Part shown: one piece after another, positions 27,052 through 36,857 of the stretch
How positions within the stretch are numbered: the stretch's first letter is position 1
How the letters are laid out: every line of letters starts with the position of its first letter
Program-made: the position numbers and the translations under genes
Assembly: GCA_965365345.1 (NCBI GenBank)
Contig: CBDUBH010000001.1
Span: 62,001-126,000 of the forward strand
Source of the DNA: CBDUBH01 sp965365345
GTDB taxonomy: Bacteria > Bacteroidota > Ignavibacteria > Ignavibacteriales > SURF-24
Direction of reading: 5' to 3'
DNA length: 64,000 nucleotides
Notes under the pieces: generated by a model
The model's input: only the letters and a program-made list of their open reading frames with translations
The model's database searches: none
Told to the model about the DNA's origin: nothing

Positions 27052-28449
27052 ATGAAAAGAAACTTTAACTTATATTTAATATCCGGAATTTTATTAGGGC
27101 TTGCCATATTTTATTTTGATTTAAGTCTTCCTTACGGAAGCGCAATTTGGCTGCTTTATCTTGTTCCTGTTTTAGTGGTTTTTGAGGAAAGCCGGAAACC
27201 GAAAAATTTATATTTTTTAGTGATATTTTACTCTTTTCTTGTACTTTTAAAATTAGCTGTTGAATTTCCTGATTCACCCCAATTAATTATTAATCGCCCT
27301 CTTTTCATTTTATTGCTTTTCTTTGTTGCTTATGTTCAGATACAAAGGAAAAAAGCGCAGGAAGCAGTTTTAACAAATCAGCAATTATTAAAAAAAGAAC
27401 AAGAACTTTTGCAGGCAATTTTTGATACTGTTCCCGCAATTATCTCAATTTACGATCCGCAAATTAAAGAAATTCAGTTGAATAAAGCTGTAGAAAGAAT
27501 TACCGGCTGGGCGAAAGAAGATTATCAAAATACAAATATACTGGAACTTGTTTATCCTGATCCCGAATACCGCAAATCAATCCTTAAATATATGCAATCG
27601 CTTCAACCGGGATTTAAAGATCTAAAAATGGTAACAAAATCGGGAAAAATAATAGAAACTTCCTGGGCTAATGTACAAATTCCCGATGGTCGTAAAGTAG
27701 GAATCGGGATTGATATAACCGAACGCAAAAACATGGAAGATAAATTGCTAAAAACAATGGCTGAACTTGAAAGATCCAATTATGATCTTGAACAATTTGC
27801 CTATGTTGTTTCGCACGATTTGCAGGCGCCGGTTAGACAAATGTCAGGTTTTGTAAGACTTTTGAAAAGAAGTTGCGGCAGTAAACTTGATAAAGATACC
27901 GCTGAATATCTGGCATTTATAAGTTCCGGCGCAGATAGAATGAGCAAACTAATTAAAGGGTTACTTGATCTATCAAAAATTAAAAGAGGAGAAAAACAAT
28001 TTTCATACGTTGATACGAATAATGTGGTAACTTCTGCGATCGAAAATATTGCTCTGATAATCAAAGAAAACAATGCAATAATCGAGATTCAAGAACTTCC
28101 ACCGGTTTTAGGCGATTCAACTTTATTGATACAATTATTTCAGAACTTAATTCAAAACGGAATTAAATTTCACGGAGAAAAAATTCCTGTAATTCAGATT
28201 TTTTCAAAAAAGAAAAATGAGAAAACAATTTTTTCCGTATCTGACAACGGAATTGGAATTGAAGAAAAATATTTTGAAAGGATATTTTCAATTTTTCAAA
28301 GATTGCATGATGAAAAATCATATGCCGGAACGGGAATAGGATTATCAATTTCAAAAAGAATAATTGAATTTCATAACGGAGAAATTTGGGTTGAATCAGA
28401 AATTGGAAAAGGATCAACATTTAATTTTACTTTACCCGCAGTTCAATAA
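27052..28449 (+). CDS. membrane PAS sensor histidine kinase
   Basis: This 465-residue protein has three or four N-terminal membrane helices (about 8-100) with little periplasmic sequence, a PAS domain (about 118-230; AIFDTVPAIISIYD, ITGWAKEDYQ), a HisKA domain with phospho-acceptor His255 (VVSHDLQAP), and a HATPase_c domain (about 350-465; NLIQNGIKF, DNGIGI, GTGIGLSISKRI). The kinase core resembles the bacteriophytochrome type. No response regulator is adjacent. From the membrane region to the end it is paralogous to the last PAS-kinase unit of the 837-residue protein at 31574-34087. Confidence 0.92.
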   Translation: MKRNFNLYLISGILLGLAIFYFDLSLPYGSAIWLLYLVPVLVVFEESRKPKNLYFLVIFYSFLVLLKLAVEFPDSPQLIINRPLFILLLFFVAYVQIQRKKAQEAVLTNQQLLKKEQELLQAIFDTVPAIISIYDPQIKEIQLNKAVERITGWAKEDYQNTNILELVYPDPEYRKSILKYMQSLQPGFKDLKMVTKSGKIIETSWANVQIPDGRKVGIGIDITERKNMEDKLLKTMAELERSNYDLEQFAYVVSHDLQAPVRQMSGFVRLLKRSCGSKLDKDTAEYLAFISSGADRMSKLIKGLLDLSKIKRGEKQFSYVDTNNVVTSAIENIALIIKENNAIIEIQELPPVLGDSTLLIQLFQNLIQNGIKFHGEKIPVIQIFSKKKNEKTIFSVSDNGIGIEEKYFERIFSIFQRLHDEKSYAGTGIGLSISKRIIEFHNGEIWVESEIGKGSTFNFTLPAVQ

Positions 28450-28547
28450 CATTACCTCTTAATTTTTGAAATCTCGAAAATAATTCTCAATTTTAAATTC
28501 AAAAAAATCTTTTATTATACATTGATCAAAATAAAAATCTAAAAATT

Positions 28548-29522
28548 ATGAAAAATATTTTAGTGGTTTTTACCGGCGGAACTTTTTCAATGAAAATTGA
28601 TGAAACCGGCGGTGCGGTTCCGCATTTTTCGGGAAATGATCTACTCGAAATGATGCCCGAAGTTTCCAATCTTGCAAATGTTTCTGTTTATGATTTTGGA
28701 AAATTTCCCGGTCCCCACATGACTCCCGAACTTATGCTCAAACTTTCAAAAAAGATTCAGGAGTTTTTAGCAAAAGATAAAATCGACGGAATTGTTGTAA
28801 CTCACGGAACCGATACTTTAGAAGAAACCGCTTATCTTTTGGATCTTACGATTAAAACTGAAATCCCGATCGTGGTTATCGGTTCAATGAAAAACAGCTC
28901 TGAGCCGGATTGGGACGGACCAAAAAATTTGAAAGATGCAATTTCGATTTGCCTAAATCCTAACAGTCGCGGAATGGGAGTTTTGGTTTGTTTGAACGGA
29001 GAAATTAATGCGGCAAGCGAAGTTACAAAAACTCATACAGATAATGTTGAAACTTTTCACAGTCTGGATTTTGGCGCACTCGGATTTGTTGATCGTGGAA
29101 GAGTAATTATTAACCGGATGCCGCATAAATTAGAAATTTTACAATCGGAAAAAATAAATCCGAATGTTGATCTTTTAAAAGTTTACGCCGGAATGAACGA
29201 TAAATTTTTTAAATATTCTGCTGATTCGGGCGCAGAAGGAATTGTAGTTGAAGCAATGGGAGTAGGAAATGTTCCGCCGCCGGCTTTTGAAGGAATTAAA
29301 TATGCCGTTGAAAAAGGAATTCCGGTTGTGCTGGTTTCACGCTGTCCCGCCGGCGAAACTTTGGATGTTTACGGATATCCGGGCGCGGGAAAATGGCTTC
29401 ACGAAATCGGCGTAATTTTTACGGATTATTTAAACGGACAAAAAGCCAGAATCAAATTTATGCTTGCTTTGGGTTTAACAAAAGATCACAAAAAATTAAA
29501 AGAAATTTTTGAGGATAATTGA
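28548..29522 (+). CDS. L-asparaginase
   Basis: This 324-residue member of the asparaginase/glutaminase family hydrolyses asparagine to aspartate and ammonia. Both active-site threonine motifs are present: TGGTFSM with Thr12 and THGTDTLEE with Thr85 and Asp86-89 region. A second lid-type motif, GAEGIVVEAMGVGNVPP, is also clear. There is no signal peptide, so it is a cytoplasmic type I-like enzyme. With the CNB-aspartase at 21.4 kb it would form an asparagine-to-fumarate route, although the genes are not adjacent. Confidence 0.88.
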   Translation: MKNILVVFTGGTFSMKIDETGGAVPHFSGNDLLEMMPEVSNLANVSVYDFGKFPGPHMTPELMLKLSKKIQEFLAKDKIDGIVVTHGTDTLEETAYLLDLTIKTEIPIVVIGSMKNSSEPDWDGPKNLKDAISICLNPNSRGMGVLVCLNGEINAASEVTKTHTDNVETFHSLDFGALGFVDRGRVIINRMPHKLEILQSEKINPNVDLLKVYAGMNDKFFKYSADSGAEGIVVEAMGVGNVPPPAFEGIKYAVEKGIPVVLVSRCPAGETLDVYGYPGAGKWLHEIGVIFTDYLNGQKARIKFMLALGLTKDHKKLKEIFEDN

Positions 29523-29840
29523 AATATAGCTGTCAGCTTTCAGCAATCAGCGTTCAGAAGTTTTTAGTTTGAAATGTCATTCCGGCCTGCCGGTAGGCAG
29601 GCTTGTCCGGAATCTCTATTATTTTTGTAAATAGTAATTCAATTAAATTCTCTTGATTTATCATTTTATTAAAATTCTTATTTTAATAAGAAAAGATTCC
29701 GGGCAAGCCGGAATGACGCAGCAACAAGTATTCTTTTTATCTTTCTCGTTTTTACATCTTTCTAATCATACATCTAACAAATTTTATTATATTATTAAAT
29801 TATTGAAATTAATTTATGATTTTATTGTGTATAAATTTTT
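29523..29840. repeat. spacer with two family A repeats and a short phased repeat
   Basis: 29528-29558 carries loosely tandem TCAGC units. 29573-29613 is a family A hairpin (GTCATTCCGG ... CCGGAATC) whose loop contains an extra CCTGCCGGTAGGCAGG palindrome. 29693-29716 is a half-element with ATTCCGGGCAAGCCGGAAT and GAC. The rest is AT-rich leader for the antiporter gene. Confidence 0.7.
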
Positions 29841-31304
29841 ATGATCGCATTTGAATATTCTTTACTTATCGGTTCAATTTTGATTTTGATAGCTATAGCC
29901 GTTTCAAAATTTTCGGATAGATTCGGAATTCCAGCATTAATTTTATTTTTAGGAATCGGAATGCTTGCCGGCTCCGAAGGAATCGGCGGAATTTATTTTG
30001 ACAATCCGAAAACTGCTCAATCTATCGGAATAGTTGCGCTTATCTTTATTCTTTTTACTGGCGGATTGGATACTCAATGGAAATCCGTTAAACCTGTTGT
30101 TGCTCCATCCTTAATTCTTGCTACAATCGGCGTTTTGTTAACTGCTCTTTTAGTTGGAAGTTTTGCATATTTTCTTTTGGATCTCGAACTTTTGCCTTCA
30201 ATTTTACTTGGCGCAATTATTTCATCAACCGATGCCGCAGCCGTTTTTTCGGTTCTAAATTCAAAAGGCGTTTCGTTAAAAGGAAAATTAAAACCGCTTT
30301 TGGAATTTGAATCAGGCAGTAATGATCCTATGGCAGTTTTTTTAACAATCGGTTTAATTGAAATTATTGTAAATCCCGCAACATCTTTTTTTGATCTTTT
30401 TTTGCTTTTTTTGATGCAGATGGGAATAGGCGCTTTACTGGGATTTTTATTGGGAAGACTAACCGTTTTAATTATTGATAAAGTTAAAATTCCATATCTT
30501 GGAATTTTTATGGTGTTTTTAGTTGCGGTTGCAGTTTTCATTTATGCATTGACTGCTTTACTAAAAGGCAGCGGATTTCTTGCAATTTACATTGCCGCAA
30601 TAATAATTTCAAATCATGAATTTATTCAGAAAAAAACTTTGGTCAGATTTTTTGAAGGGATGGCTTTTCTTAGTCAAATTGTGATGTTTTTAACTTTGGG
30701 ATTGCTTGTTTTTCCATCAAAACTTATCTCCGTAACTTGGAGCGGCTTACTTTTGGCTTTTTTACTTATGTTTGTTGCAAGACCGGTCGGAGTTTTTGTT
30801 TCGCTTGCTTTTTCAAGATTTAATTTGCGCGAAAAAACTTTTCTTTCATGGGTTGGTTTGCGCGGCGCGGTCCCGATCATTTTGGCAACTTTTCCATATC
30901 TTTTTAATTTACCTTTTGCAGATCTGTTTTTCAGTCTGGTGTTTTTTATTGTTCTAACTTCTGCTTTGCTTCAAGGATGGTCATTAATTCCGGCATCAAA
31001 ATTATTAAAAGTTTACGCTCCGCTTAAAAAAGTTCATCAATCACCAATTGAATTTGCGCCGATCAATTCAATGCAGACAAACACTGCTGATCTTATAGAT
31101 TTTTATATTCCGCATAACTCTGAGAATATCGGAAAAACAATTATGGATTTGAATTTGCCGGAGGGTTCACTTGTAGTTTTAATTAACAGAAATGAAAATT
31201 ATATTGTACCGAAAGGTCATTCAATAATTGAGGAAAACGATATTCTTTTAATTCTGGCAACAAAAAAAGATGTTCCCGAATTGCAAAAAATATTTTTAAT
31301 ATGA
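29841..31304 (+). CDS. CPA1-type potassium/proton antiporter with RCK_C (TrkA-C) domain
   Basis: This 487-residue inner-membrane protein has about 12 transmembrane helices in residues 1-385, including the CPA ion-binding region (ISSTDAAAVFSVL, LEFESGSNDPMAVFL). A cytoplasmic TrkA-C domain follows (about 400-487; FYIPHNSENIGKTIMDL, LPEGSLVVLINRN, EENDILLILATKK). The layout is that of NhaP2/CvrA, which exchanges K+ or Na+ for protons. The TrkA-C domain probably senses a ligand such as a nucleotide. Ion preference cannot be read from the sequence. Confidence 0.87.
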   Translation: MIAFEYSLLIGSILILIAIAVSKFSDRFGIPALILFLGIGMLAGSEGIGGIYFDNPKTAQSIGIVALIFILFTGGLDTQWKSVKPVVAPSLILATIGVLLTALLVGSFAYFLLDLELLPSILLGAIISSTDAAAVFSVLNSKGVSLKGKLKPLLEFESGSNDPMAVFLTIGLIEIIVNPATSFFDLFLLFLMQMGIGALLGFLLGRLTVLIIDKVKIPYLGIFMVFLVAVAVFIYALTALLKGSGFLAIYIAAIIISNHEFIQKKTLVRFFEGMAFLSQIVMFLTLGLLVFPSKLISVTWSGLLLAFLLMFVARPVGVFVSLAFSRFNLREKTFLSWVGLRGAVPIILATFPYLFNLPFADLFFSLVFFIVLTSALLQGWSLIPASKLLKVYAPLKKVHQSPIEFAPINSMQTNTADLIDFYIPHNSENIGKTIMDLNLPEGSLVVLINRNENYIVPKGHSIIEENDILLILATKKDVPELQKIFLI

Positions 31305-31573
31305 TTAAAAAATTTAAATAATTAGAATATTGATATGATTAAAAATAAAAATCACTGATTTTGATTTTTGTACTTTAATAATTGTTTCTTCGAAGAATTT
31401 GAGAAAAATTATTTAATTATGTAAGTATTAAAATCTTATCTTATTTTCTGCAATTCGAAATGAAATAATTTAATAAACAAAAAGATGATTAATTCAAAAA
31501 TAATCTTTAAATCTTTTCATCTTTGAATTTTTTCATCTTTCCATCTTTGAATCTTTTAACATATTAAAAAATT

Positions 31574-34087
31574 TTAGTTTACCGGAAAGCTGAAATAGAA
31601 TTTTGAACCTGCACCAACTTCGGATTCAAGCCAGATTTTTCCGCCGTGATGTTCTACAATTCGCTTGCAAACCGGCAATCCAATTCCGTAACCGGAATAT
31701 TGATCATCATTATGAATTCTGTGAAAGATCGTATAGACTTGATCGAAATGTTCTTTTTCAATTCCTATTCCGTTATCTTCAACCGAAAAAATTATTTCGT
31801 TGTTATAAATTTCTGATGAAATTTTTATTACGGGCGAATTTTTTCCGTGGAACTTTATTCCGTTTTGAATCAGGTTTTGAAAAAGTTGAATCAGCAAAAC
31901 TTGATCGCCGTTAATTTTGGGAAGTTTATGAATTATTATTTTCGCATTCTTTTCTTTGATCAATTGTTCAATATTTTTTATTGCAGAGTTTACAACAAAA
32001 TTTATATCTGTTTCTGCAAAAGGCTGCGCGTTGGAAGTTAATTTTGATAATTCCAAAAGTCCTTGTATTAATTTGCTCATTCTTATTGCGGCTGAATTTA
32101 TGTATTCTAAATATTGATCTGCATTTTCATCAAGTTTGCCTTTGTAACGGCGTTCCAATAATTGTATAAATCCGCTTATTTGTCGCAGCGGCGATTGAAG
32201 ATCATGACTTGCAACATAAGCAAATTGTTCAAGTTCTTTGTTAGATCTTTCCAATTCTTTCATTGTTGCAAGAAGTTTTTGCTCAATGTTTTTTCTTTCT
32301 GTAATGTCAATCCCGATTCCGACTTTTCTGCCATCCGGAATTTTAACATTTGCCCAGGAAGTTTCAATATTTCTTCCATCTTTTGTAACCATTGTCAGAT
32401 CTTTAAATCCCGGAGTTAGTGATTGCATATAATCTGCAACCATTTTTCTGTATCCGGGATCAGGATAAACCAATTCCATTATATTTGTATTTTGATAATC
32501 TTCTTTTTTCCAGCCTGTAATTTCTTCAAATGCTTTATTTAAAACTACGGTATGAATTTCGGGATCAAAAATTGAGATCATAGCCGGAACGGTATCAATA
32601 ATTATTTGAAGAAGTTCGCGTTCCTTCATAAATTGTTTTTGACTCAAACTTAATTCATTTTGAGTTTTTTTGATATCGGTAATTTCCACACCGATTACGC
32701 CCAAACCTTTTTTATTATCTTTTAACGGAACTGAAAAATAAGAAGCACGCCAATATGTAATTTCTCCTTTTCTTCCTGAAACAGGTGACTGAACTTCAAC
32801 ATTTGTAAGTGGCTGCCCGGTTTTAACAATGTTTTTCAACATCTTTTCGTAACTGTCAAAAAATTCCGGGCTTAATTCAGATAGTTTTTTCCCTAATATT
32901 TGTTTTTCATCAAGATCAAAATATTTTGGTGTGGTAGTATCGGATTTTAAATATCTTAACTCATCATCTAAAAGATTTAAAATACCGGGTGTATTTGCAA
33001 AAAAGGCTTCCAGAGTTTCATTTGATTTTCTAAGTTCTTCTTCAATATTTATTTGTTCGGTGATATCTGTATTTGTGCCAAACCATATTTTAATATTTCC
33101 GTTTTCATCTTTTATCGGCAAAGCGCGTGATAAAAACCATCGGTAACTCCCGTCTTTTCCTTTGATTGGAAAAGTATCTTCCCAAGCAATTCCCGCTTCA
33201 ATGCATTTTTGAAATTTTTCAACAACTCTTTCCACATGATCAGGATGATGAACTTTAGTCCAACCCCAGCCTTTCATTTCTTCTAATGTTGTGCCCGTAT
33301 AATCGTACCAGCGCTTATTGTACCAAAATATATATCCGCTTTCATCTGTCATCCATGCAAATTGTGAAATGTTATCTGCAAGCGTACGGAAATTCTCTTC
33401 ACTTCTGCGAAGTAATTTTTCAGCTTTTTTTCTCTCCGTAATGTCATTTGCTAAAATAAAAATACCTTCCGGAACGGGACGAACTTTTGCGTCAAACCAT
33501 ACTGTTGTATCATCTTCGTAAGTAAAAGATGATTCTATTTGCAGCGGAGTTCTTTCTTTCATGCAGCGGTCATAAACTTTGAAAAGCTCACTTTCCTGAA
33601 CTCCCGGAATAAGATCAAACATATTTCTGCCGATCATTTCTTCTTTTGTATAACGTGCCTGTTTTGCATTTTCATCGTTTACATAAATGTAATTCCAATC
33701 AAAATCCAAAATTGCGCAGCCTTCAAGCATATTATCCAAAGTTCTTTTATATCTTTCTTCGCTTTCCTTTAATTTAAATTTTGTTTTGTTTTTTGATGAT
33801 TGGGCAAATACAAAAAAGAAAAGTAAAACTATAAAAACGGCTCTGTTAAAATATGCAAATTGCGGAATATCAGGATAAAGGATAAAAAGTTTTAATAGAA
33901 GTAAAAATGTGTAAAAAGTAACAAGGTAATAAACTTTTTTGTAGTTCTGAAAATATTGGGAAAGAATTATTACAGGAATGATATAAAGAATCAAAACTCC
34001 AATGCCGAACGGAACATTCAGTTCAATAATGAAAATGGCTAAACCGGCAATAATTCCGATCAGTAAATTTAGTAAATCTTTTTTCAT
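31574..34087 (-). CDS. multi-PAS membrane sensor histidine kinase
   Basis: This 837-residue kinase begins with a short membrane region (about 8-100), then four PAS domains (about 112-225, 230-350, 355-485 and 490-605; three are followed by PAC-type ITERK or EITDIKK ends). A HisKA domain with phospho-acceptor His628 (VASHDLQSP) and a HATPase_c domain (about 720-837; NLIQNGIKF, DNGIGI, GYGIGLPVCKRI) complete it. The membrane region, fourth PAS and kinase core match the 465-residue kinase at 27052 nearly residue by residue, so the two are paralogues differing by three inserted PAS domains. No response regulator is adjacent. Confidence 0.93.
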   Translation of the reverse strand: MKKDLLNLLIGIIAGLAIFIIELNVPFGIGVLILYIIPVIILSQYFQNYKKVYYLVTFYTFLLLLKLFILYPDIPQFAYFNRAVFIVLLFFFVFAQSSKNKTKFKLKESEERYKRTLDNMLEGCAILDFDWNYIYVNDENAKQARYTKEEMIGRNMFDLIPGVQESELFKVYDRCMKERTPLQIESSFTYEDDTTVWFDAKVRPVPEGIFILANDITERKKAEKLLRRSEENFRTLADNISQFAWMTDESGYIFWYNKRWYDYTGTTLEEMKGWGWTKVHHPDHVERVVEKFQKCIEAGIAWEDTFPIKGKDGSYRWFLSRALPIKDENGNIKIWFGTNTDITEQINIEEELRKSNETLEAFFANTPGILNLLDDELRYLKSDTTTPKYFDLDEKQILGKKLSELSPEFFDSYEKMLKNIVKTGQPLTNVEVQSPVSGRKGEITYWRASYFSVPLKDNKKGLGVIGVEITDIKKTQNELSLSQKQFMKERELLQIIIDTVPAMISIFDPEIHTVVLNKAFEEITGWKKEDYQNTNIMELVYPDPGYRKMVADYMQSLTPGFKDLTMVTKDGRNIETSWANVKIPDGRKVGIGIDITERKNIEQKLLATMKELERSNKELEQFAYVASHDLQSPLRQISGFIQLLERRYKGKLDENADQYLEYINSAAIRMSKLIQGLLELSKLTSNAQPFAETDINFVVNSAIKNIEQLIKEKNAKIIIHKLPKINGDQVLLIQLFQNLIQNGIKFHGKNSPVIKISSEIYNNEIIFSVEDNGIGIEKEHFDQVYTIFHRIHNDDQYSGYGIGLPVCKRIVEHHGGKIWLESEVGAGSKFYFSFPVN

Positions 34088-34119
34088 TTTGGAGTTCTCC
34101 CTGTAACTGTTTGCAGGGT
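34088..34119 (-). promoter_or_regulatory. hairpin overlapping the ribosome site of the multi-PAS kinase
   Basis: On the minus strand CCCTG and CAGGG (34114-34118 and 34099-34103) form a 5-bp stem with a 10-nt loop. The second arm continues into GGGAGA, the likely ribosome site about 10 nt before the ATG. The stem could limit translation. The remaining spacer to 34494 is AT-rich and shows nothing else. Confidence 0.3.
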
Positions 34120-34494
34120 GTTTTTACTTAACCGTAAATCAAACTTTACTATCTATTTATACTAGATGAAAAATTATTTATGAAATGGAACGGAGAACTT
34201 CTTAAAAAATGTGATTTTCAATTACGGAAAATTACATCGCAAAAGTAAAACTCAAAAATGAAAAAGGTAATTTACTTAATCACATGCGCCGCTATTAATA
34301 TATATTTTTCCTTATTAAAAGAAAATATCGGCGATTCAAAAAAATAGCGTTAATAATTTTTAGAAAAAGTTTTATTTTAAAATGACTTTGAAATTACAAA
34401 CGGAAAATTGATTTTCTCGTTGTGCAATCATAAAATTTATAAAATGATTTTGCAATGTAAATTTTCTTACTCTTAATTTTGAAATTTCTTACCC

Positions 34495-35982
34495 TTAATC
34501 TTCCAATTCCATCAGGACAACATTTTCAATGTGATAAGTGTGCGGAAACATATCAACCGGACGGACTTTTTTCAATTTGTAATTTGCTTCGGAAAATAAT
34601 TTTACATCGCGTGCCTGCGTTGCGGGATTGCAGCTTATATAAACAATTTTCCTTGGCGAAAGTTGAATTATGTCATTTACAGTAACTGGATTCATTCCGC
34701 TTCTCGGCGGATCCAAAATTACAACATCGGGTTTAGGAATTGAATTTCCTTTTAGATAATTCAAAAATGATCTGTTCAAATCTACGGTGTGAAAATGAAC
34801 ATTCGAAATTCCGTTCATCTTTTTATTTTCAGCGGCATCTTTAATTGATGATTCAACAGTTTCAAAAGCGTAAACTTTTTTTGCGTTTCCGCTAACAAAA
34901 ATTGAAATTGTGCCTGCGCCGGAATAAAGATCGTAAACAATTTCATCGCCTTTTAATTCTGCAAAATCCAATCCTGCCTGATACAATTTTTCGGCTTGCA
35001 AAGTATTCGTTTGGAAAAATGAATTTGCGCTGATTCTAAATTTGTATTTGCCGATCGTGTCGTAAATATTTCCGTTGCCGTGATAAATAATTTCATAATC
35101 GCCGAAAGCAACCTGCGACATTTTTTTATTGATATTATTTACGATCGTTGTAATTTGCGGAATCTCTTTTAAAATCTGCGAAGTATATTCTTTCATCAAT
35201 TCATCATTTTCTTCCGATGTAACTAAATTCAGCATTAAGTCATCAGTGTGATGAGTATTTTTAAGAACAAGATTTCGCAAATAACCTTCGTGAGTTTTTG
35301 TAGAATAAATTGTTGCGTTTCTGCTTTTGAAAAATTCGCGGGTAAAATTCAAAATTGAATTTCCAATTTCCGGTTGAAGAAAACATTGATCAATATCTAA
35401 AACTTTATCAAACATTTTCGGGATGTGCAGACCGAGCGCAAAATTTCTGTCGGTAATTTCTTCATTGCCGATTTCATCTTTTGTAAGCCATCTTTTATCG
35501 GCAAAAGAAAATTCCATTTTATTTCTGTAATGAAAAATCTTTTCACTTGGAATTATATCCAAAAATTCAAAATCTGAAAATCCGCCGAGTCTTTCAAAAA
35601 TATCTTTTACTTGTTCCTGTTTATATTTTAATTGAGAAGCGTAATCCAAATCCTGTTGTTTACAGCCGCCGCAAACTCCGAAATATTTGCAGGGATAATC
35701 AGTTCTTTCGGAAGATGCTTTAAGAATTTTTTCCGTTTTTGCTTCGGCGTATGATCCTTTAATTTTTATTAATCGCGCAATAACTTCATCACCGGGGTAA
35801 GAGCCGTGAACGAAAATCACATAATTATTATTTTCGGAATTTTGATTTACGACAAATATATTTTCTTCGTTAAGTTCTAAATTTGCTTTATCAATTTTTG
35901 AAATTCCTTTTCCTTCATAAGCGTATTTTGAAATTTCAAGTTTTATAAGATCGCCTTTTTTCAAATGTTCTCCGTGGGTCAA
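34495..35982 (-). CDS. TrmA/RlmD-family RNA (uracil-5-)-methyltransferase
   Basis: This 495-residue enzyme has an N-terminal TRAM domain (about 8-85), an iron-sulfur cluster site CKYFGVCGGC plus a later DQCFLQP cysteine, and a SAM-dependent methyltransferase domain (VYDLYSGAGTISIF, LDPPRSGM). The catalytic cysteine lies in YISCNPATQARD. It methylates carbon 5 of a uridine, in 23S rRNA (RlmD-type) or another RNA; the exact target needs comparison within the family. The gene stands alone between repeat-bearing spacers. Confidence 0.88.
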   Translation of the reverse strand: MTHGEHLKKGDLIKLEISKYAYEGKGISKIDKANLELNEENIFVVNQNSENNNYVIFVHGSYPGDEVIARLIKIKGSYAEAKTEKILKASSERTDYPCKYFGVCGGCKQQDLDYASQLKYKQEQVKDIFERLGGFSDFEFLDIIPSEKIFHYRNKMEFSFADKRWLTKDEIGNEEITDRNFALGLHIPKMFDKVLDIDQCFLQPEIGNSILNFTREFFKSRNATIYSTKTHEGYLRNLVLKNTHHTDDLMLNLVTSEENDELMKEYTSQILKEIPQITTIVNNINKKMSQVAFGDYEIIYHGNGNIYDTIGKYKFRISANSFFQTNTLQAEKLYQAGLDFAELKGDEIVYDLYSGAGTISIFVSGNAKKVYAFETVESSIKDAAENKKMNGISNVHFHTVDLNRSFLNYLKGNSIPKPDVVILDPPRSGMNPVTVNDIIQLSPRKIVYISCNPATQARDVKLFSEANYKLKKVRPVDMFPHTYHIENVVLMELED

Positions 35983-36018
35983 TTAAAAATGAAAAATTAA
36001 AAAGCGTAAAGAATTTGT

Positions 36019-36145
36019 TTTGTCATTCCGGCATGTCCGGAACGATAATTCTAATTTTCTGTCATCGCGAGTTACGAAGTGGCGCGGCGATCTTTCTGAA
36101 ATTTAAAAAATGAGATTGCTTCGTCATTTCATTCCTCGCAATGAC
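36019..36145. repeat. family A fragment and family B inverted repeat
   Basis: About 36022-36042 is a family A core (GTCATTCCGG, CATGT, CCGGAAC). 36061-36145 is a family B element starting GTCATCGCGAG and ending CCTCGCAATGAC, with internal GGCGATC / GATTGCTTC arms. Confidence 0.7.
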
Positions 36146-36161
36146 AATTTTATCTAAAGGT

Positions 36162-36857
36162 TTATACTTTCTGCATTATCAAAGATTTGAATCCGATATA
36201 TTTATCGCCGCCGAGTTTCAGGTAAACATTAATTTCGTGATTTATTTTATTCAGCAATTTTTTGTAATACGATTTTTCCTGTTCCGAAATTTGATGCTTT
36301 TGATCTTGATATAAATCGCTGATATCAGAATAAAATTCCGCCAAAGTTTTATTCAGATTTTTTTCATGCATTATTTTGAACTTCCGTTCTTCATAATATT
36401 TTTTTATTTCATCTGTAAACAACGGCTTTAAATCAGAATTATCCCAAAGATCTGTTACAAATCTTGGAACCGGATTTTCAAGCGCAACAACTTCGCCGAC
36501 GCAAAAATATCCGCCGGGCTTTAAAATTCTTTTTAATTCTTTTACAATTTTATTTCTGTTTGTAAGTGAAATTGATGCCTGCGCGTAAACAAGATCAAAT
36601 TCGGCATCATTAAAATCAGTTGATTCGTATGACATTAAACTTACATTTACATTTTCGTTTCCGCTTAAAATTAATTTCGAGTTCATTAACGATTCATAAT
36701 CTTGAACTATCAAACCAATTTTTTCATCGGTTTCTTTTGAAAATCTTTCGGCAATTTTTTCGCTGTTTGTTCCAACCACGCAAATTTTCATTCCGCTTAA
36801 TTTCAAATTTGCCAAAAGAAATTTCATTTGTTGATCTAATCCGGGCAGTAAAATCAT
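36162..36857 (-). CDS. class I SAM-dependent methyltransferase
   Basis: This 231-residue protein has a methyltransferase-11-like core: a first strand MKICVVGTNS with a degenerate glycine loop, an acidic strand-2 region, FDLVYAQASISLTNRNKIVKE around motif IV, and the typical LKRILKPGGYFCVGE. The substrate is not evident. The C-terminal 80 residues are charged and helical. The non-canonical glycine motif (VVGTNS instead of GxGxG) suggests altered cofactor binding, but the rest is well preserved. Confidence 0.7.
   Translation of the reverse strand: MILLPGLDQQMKFLLANLKLSGMKICVVGTNSEKIAERFSKETDEKIGLIVQDYESLMNSKLILSGNENVNVSLMSYESTDFNDAEFDLVYAQASISLTNRNKIVKELKRILKPGGYFCVGEVVALENPVPRFVTDLWDNSDLKPLFTDEIKKYYEERKFKIMHEKNLNKTLAEFYSDISDLYQDQKHQISEQEKSYYKKLLNKINHEINVYLKLGGDKYIGFKSLIMQKV

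Noticed and set aside
29528..29558. Tandem repeat of TCAGC units
   Set aside because: Units are irregular (TCAGCTTTCAGCAATCAGC) and too few to call a real array.
29653..29844. 63-codon open frame
   Set aside because: It spans a repeat copy and overlaps the antiporter start. It has no conserved pattern.
36162..36857. Ubiquinone/menaquinone methyltransferase identity
   Set aside because: The glycine motif is degenerate and the UbiE/MenG signature motifs are absent, so only a general methyltransferase call is made.
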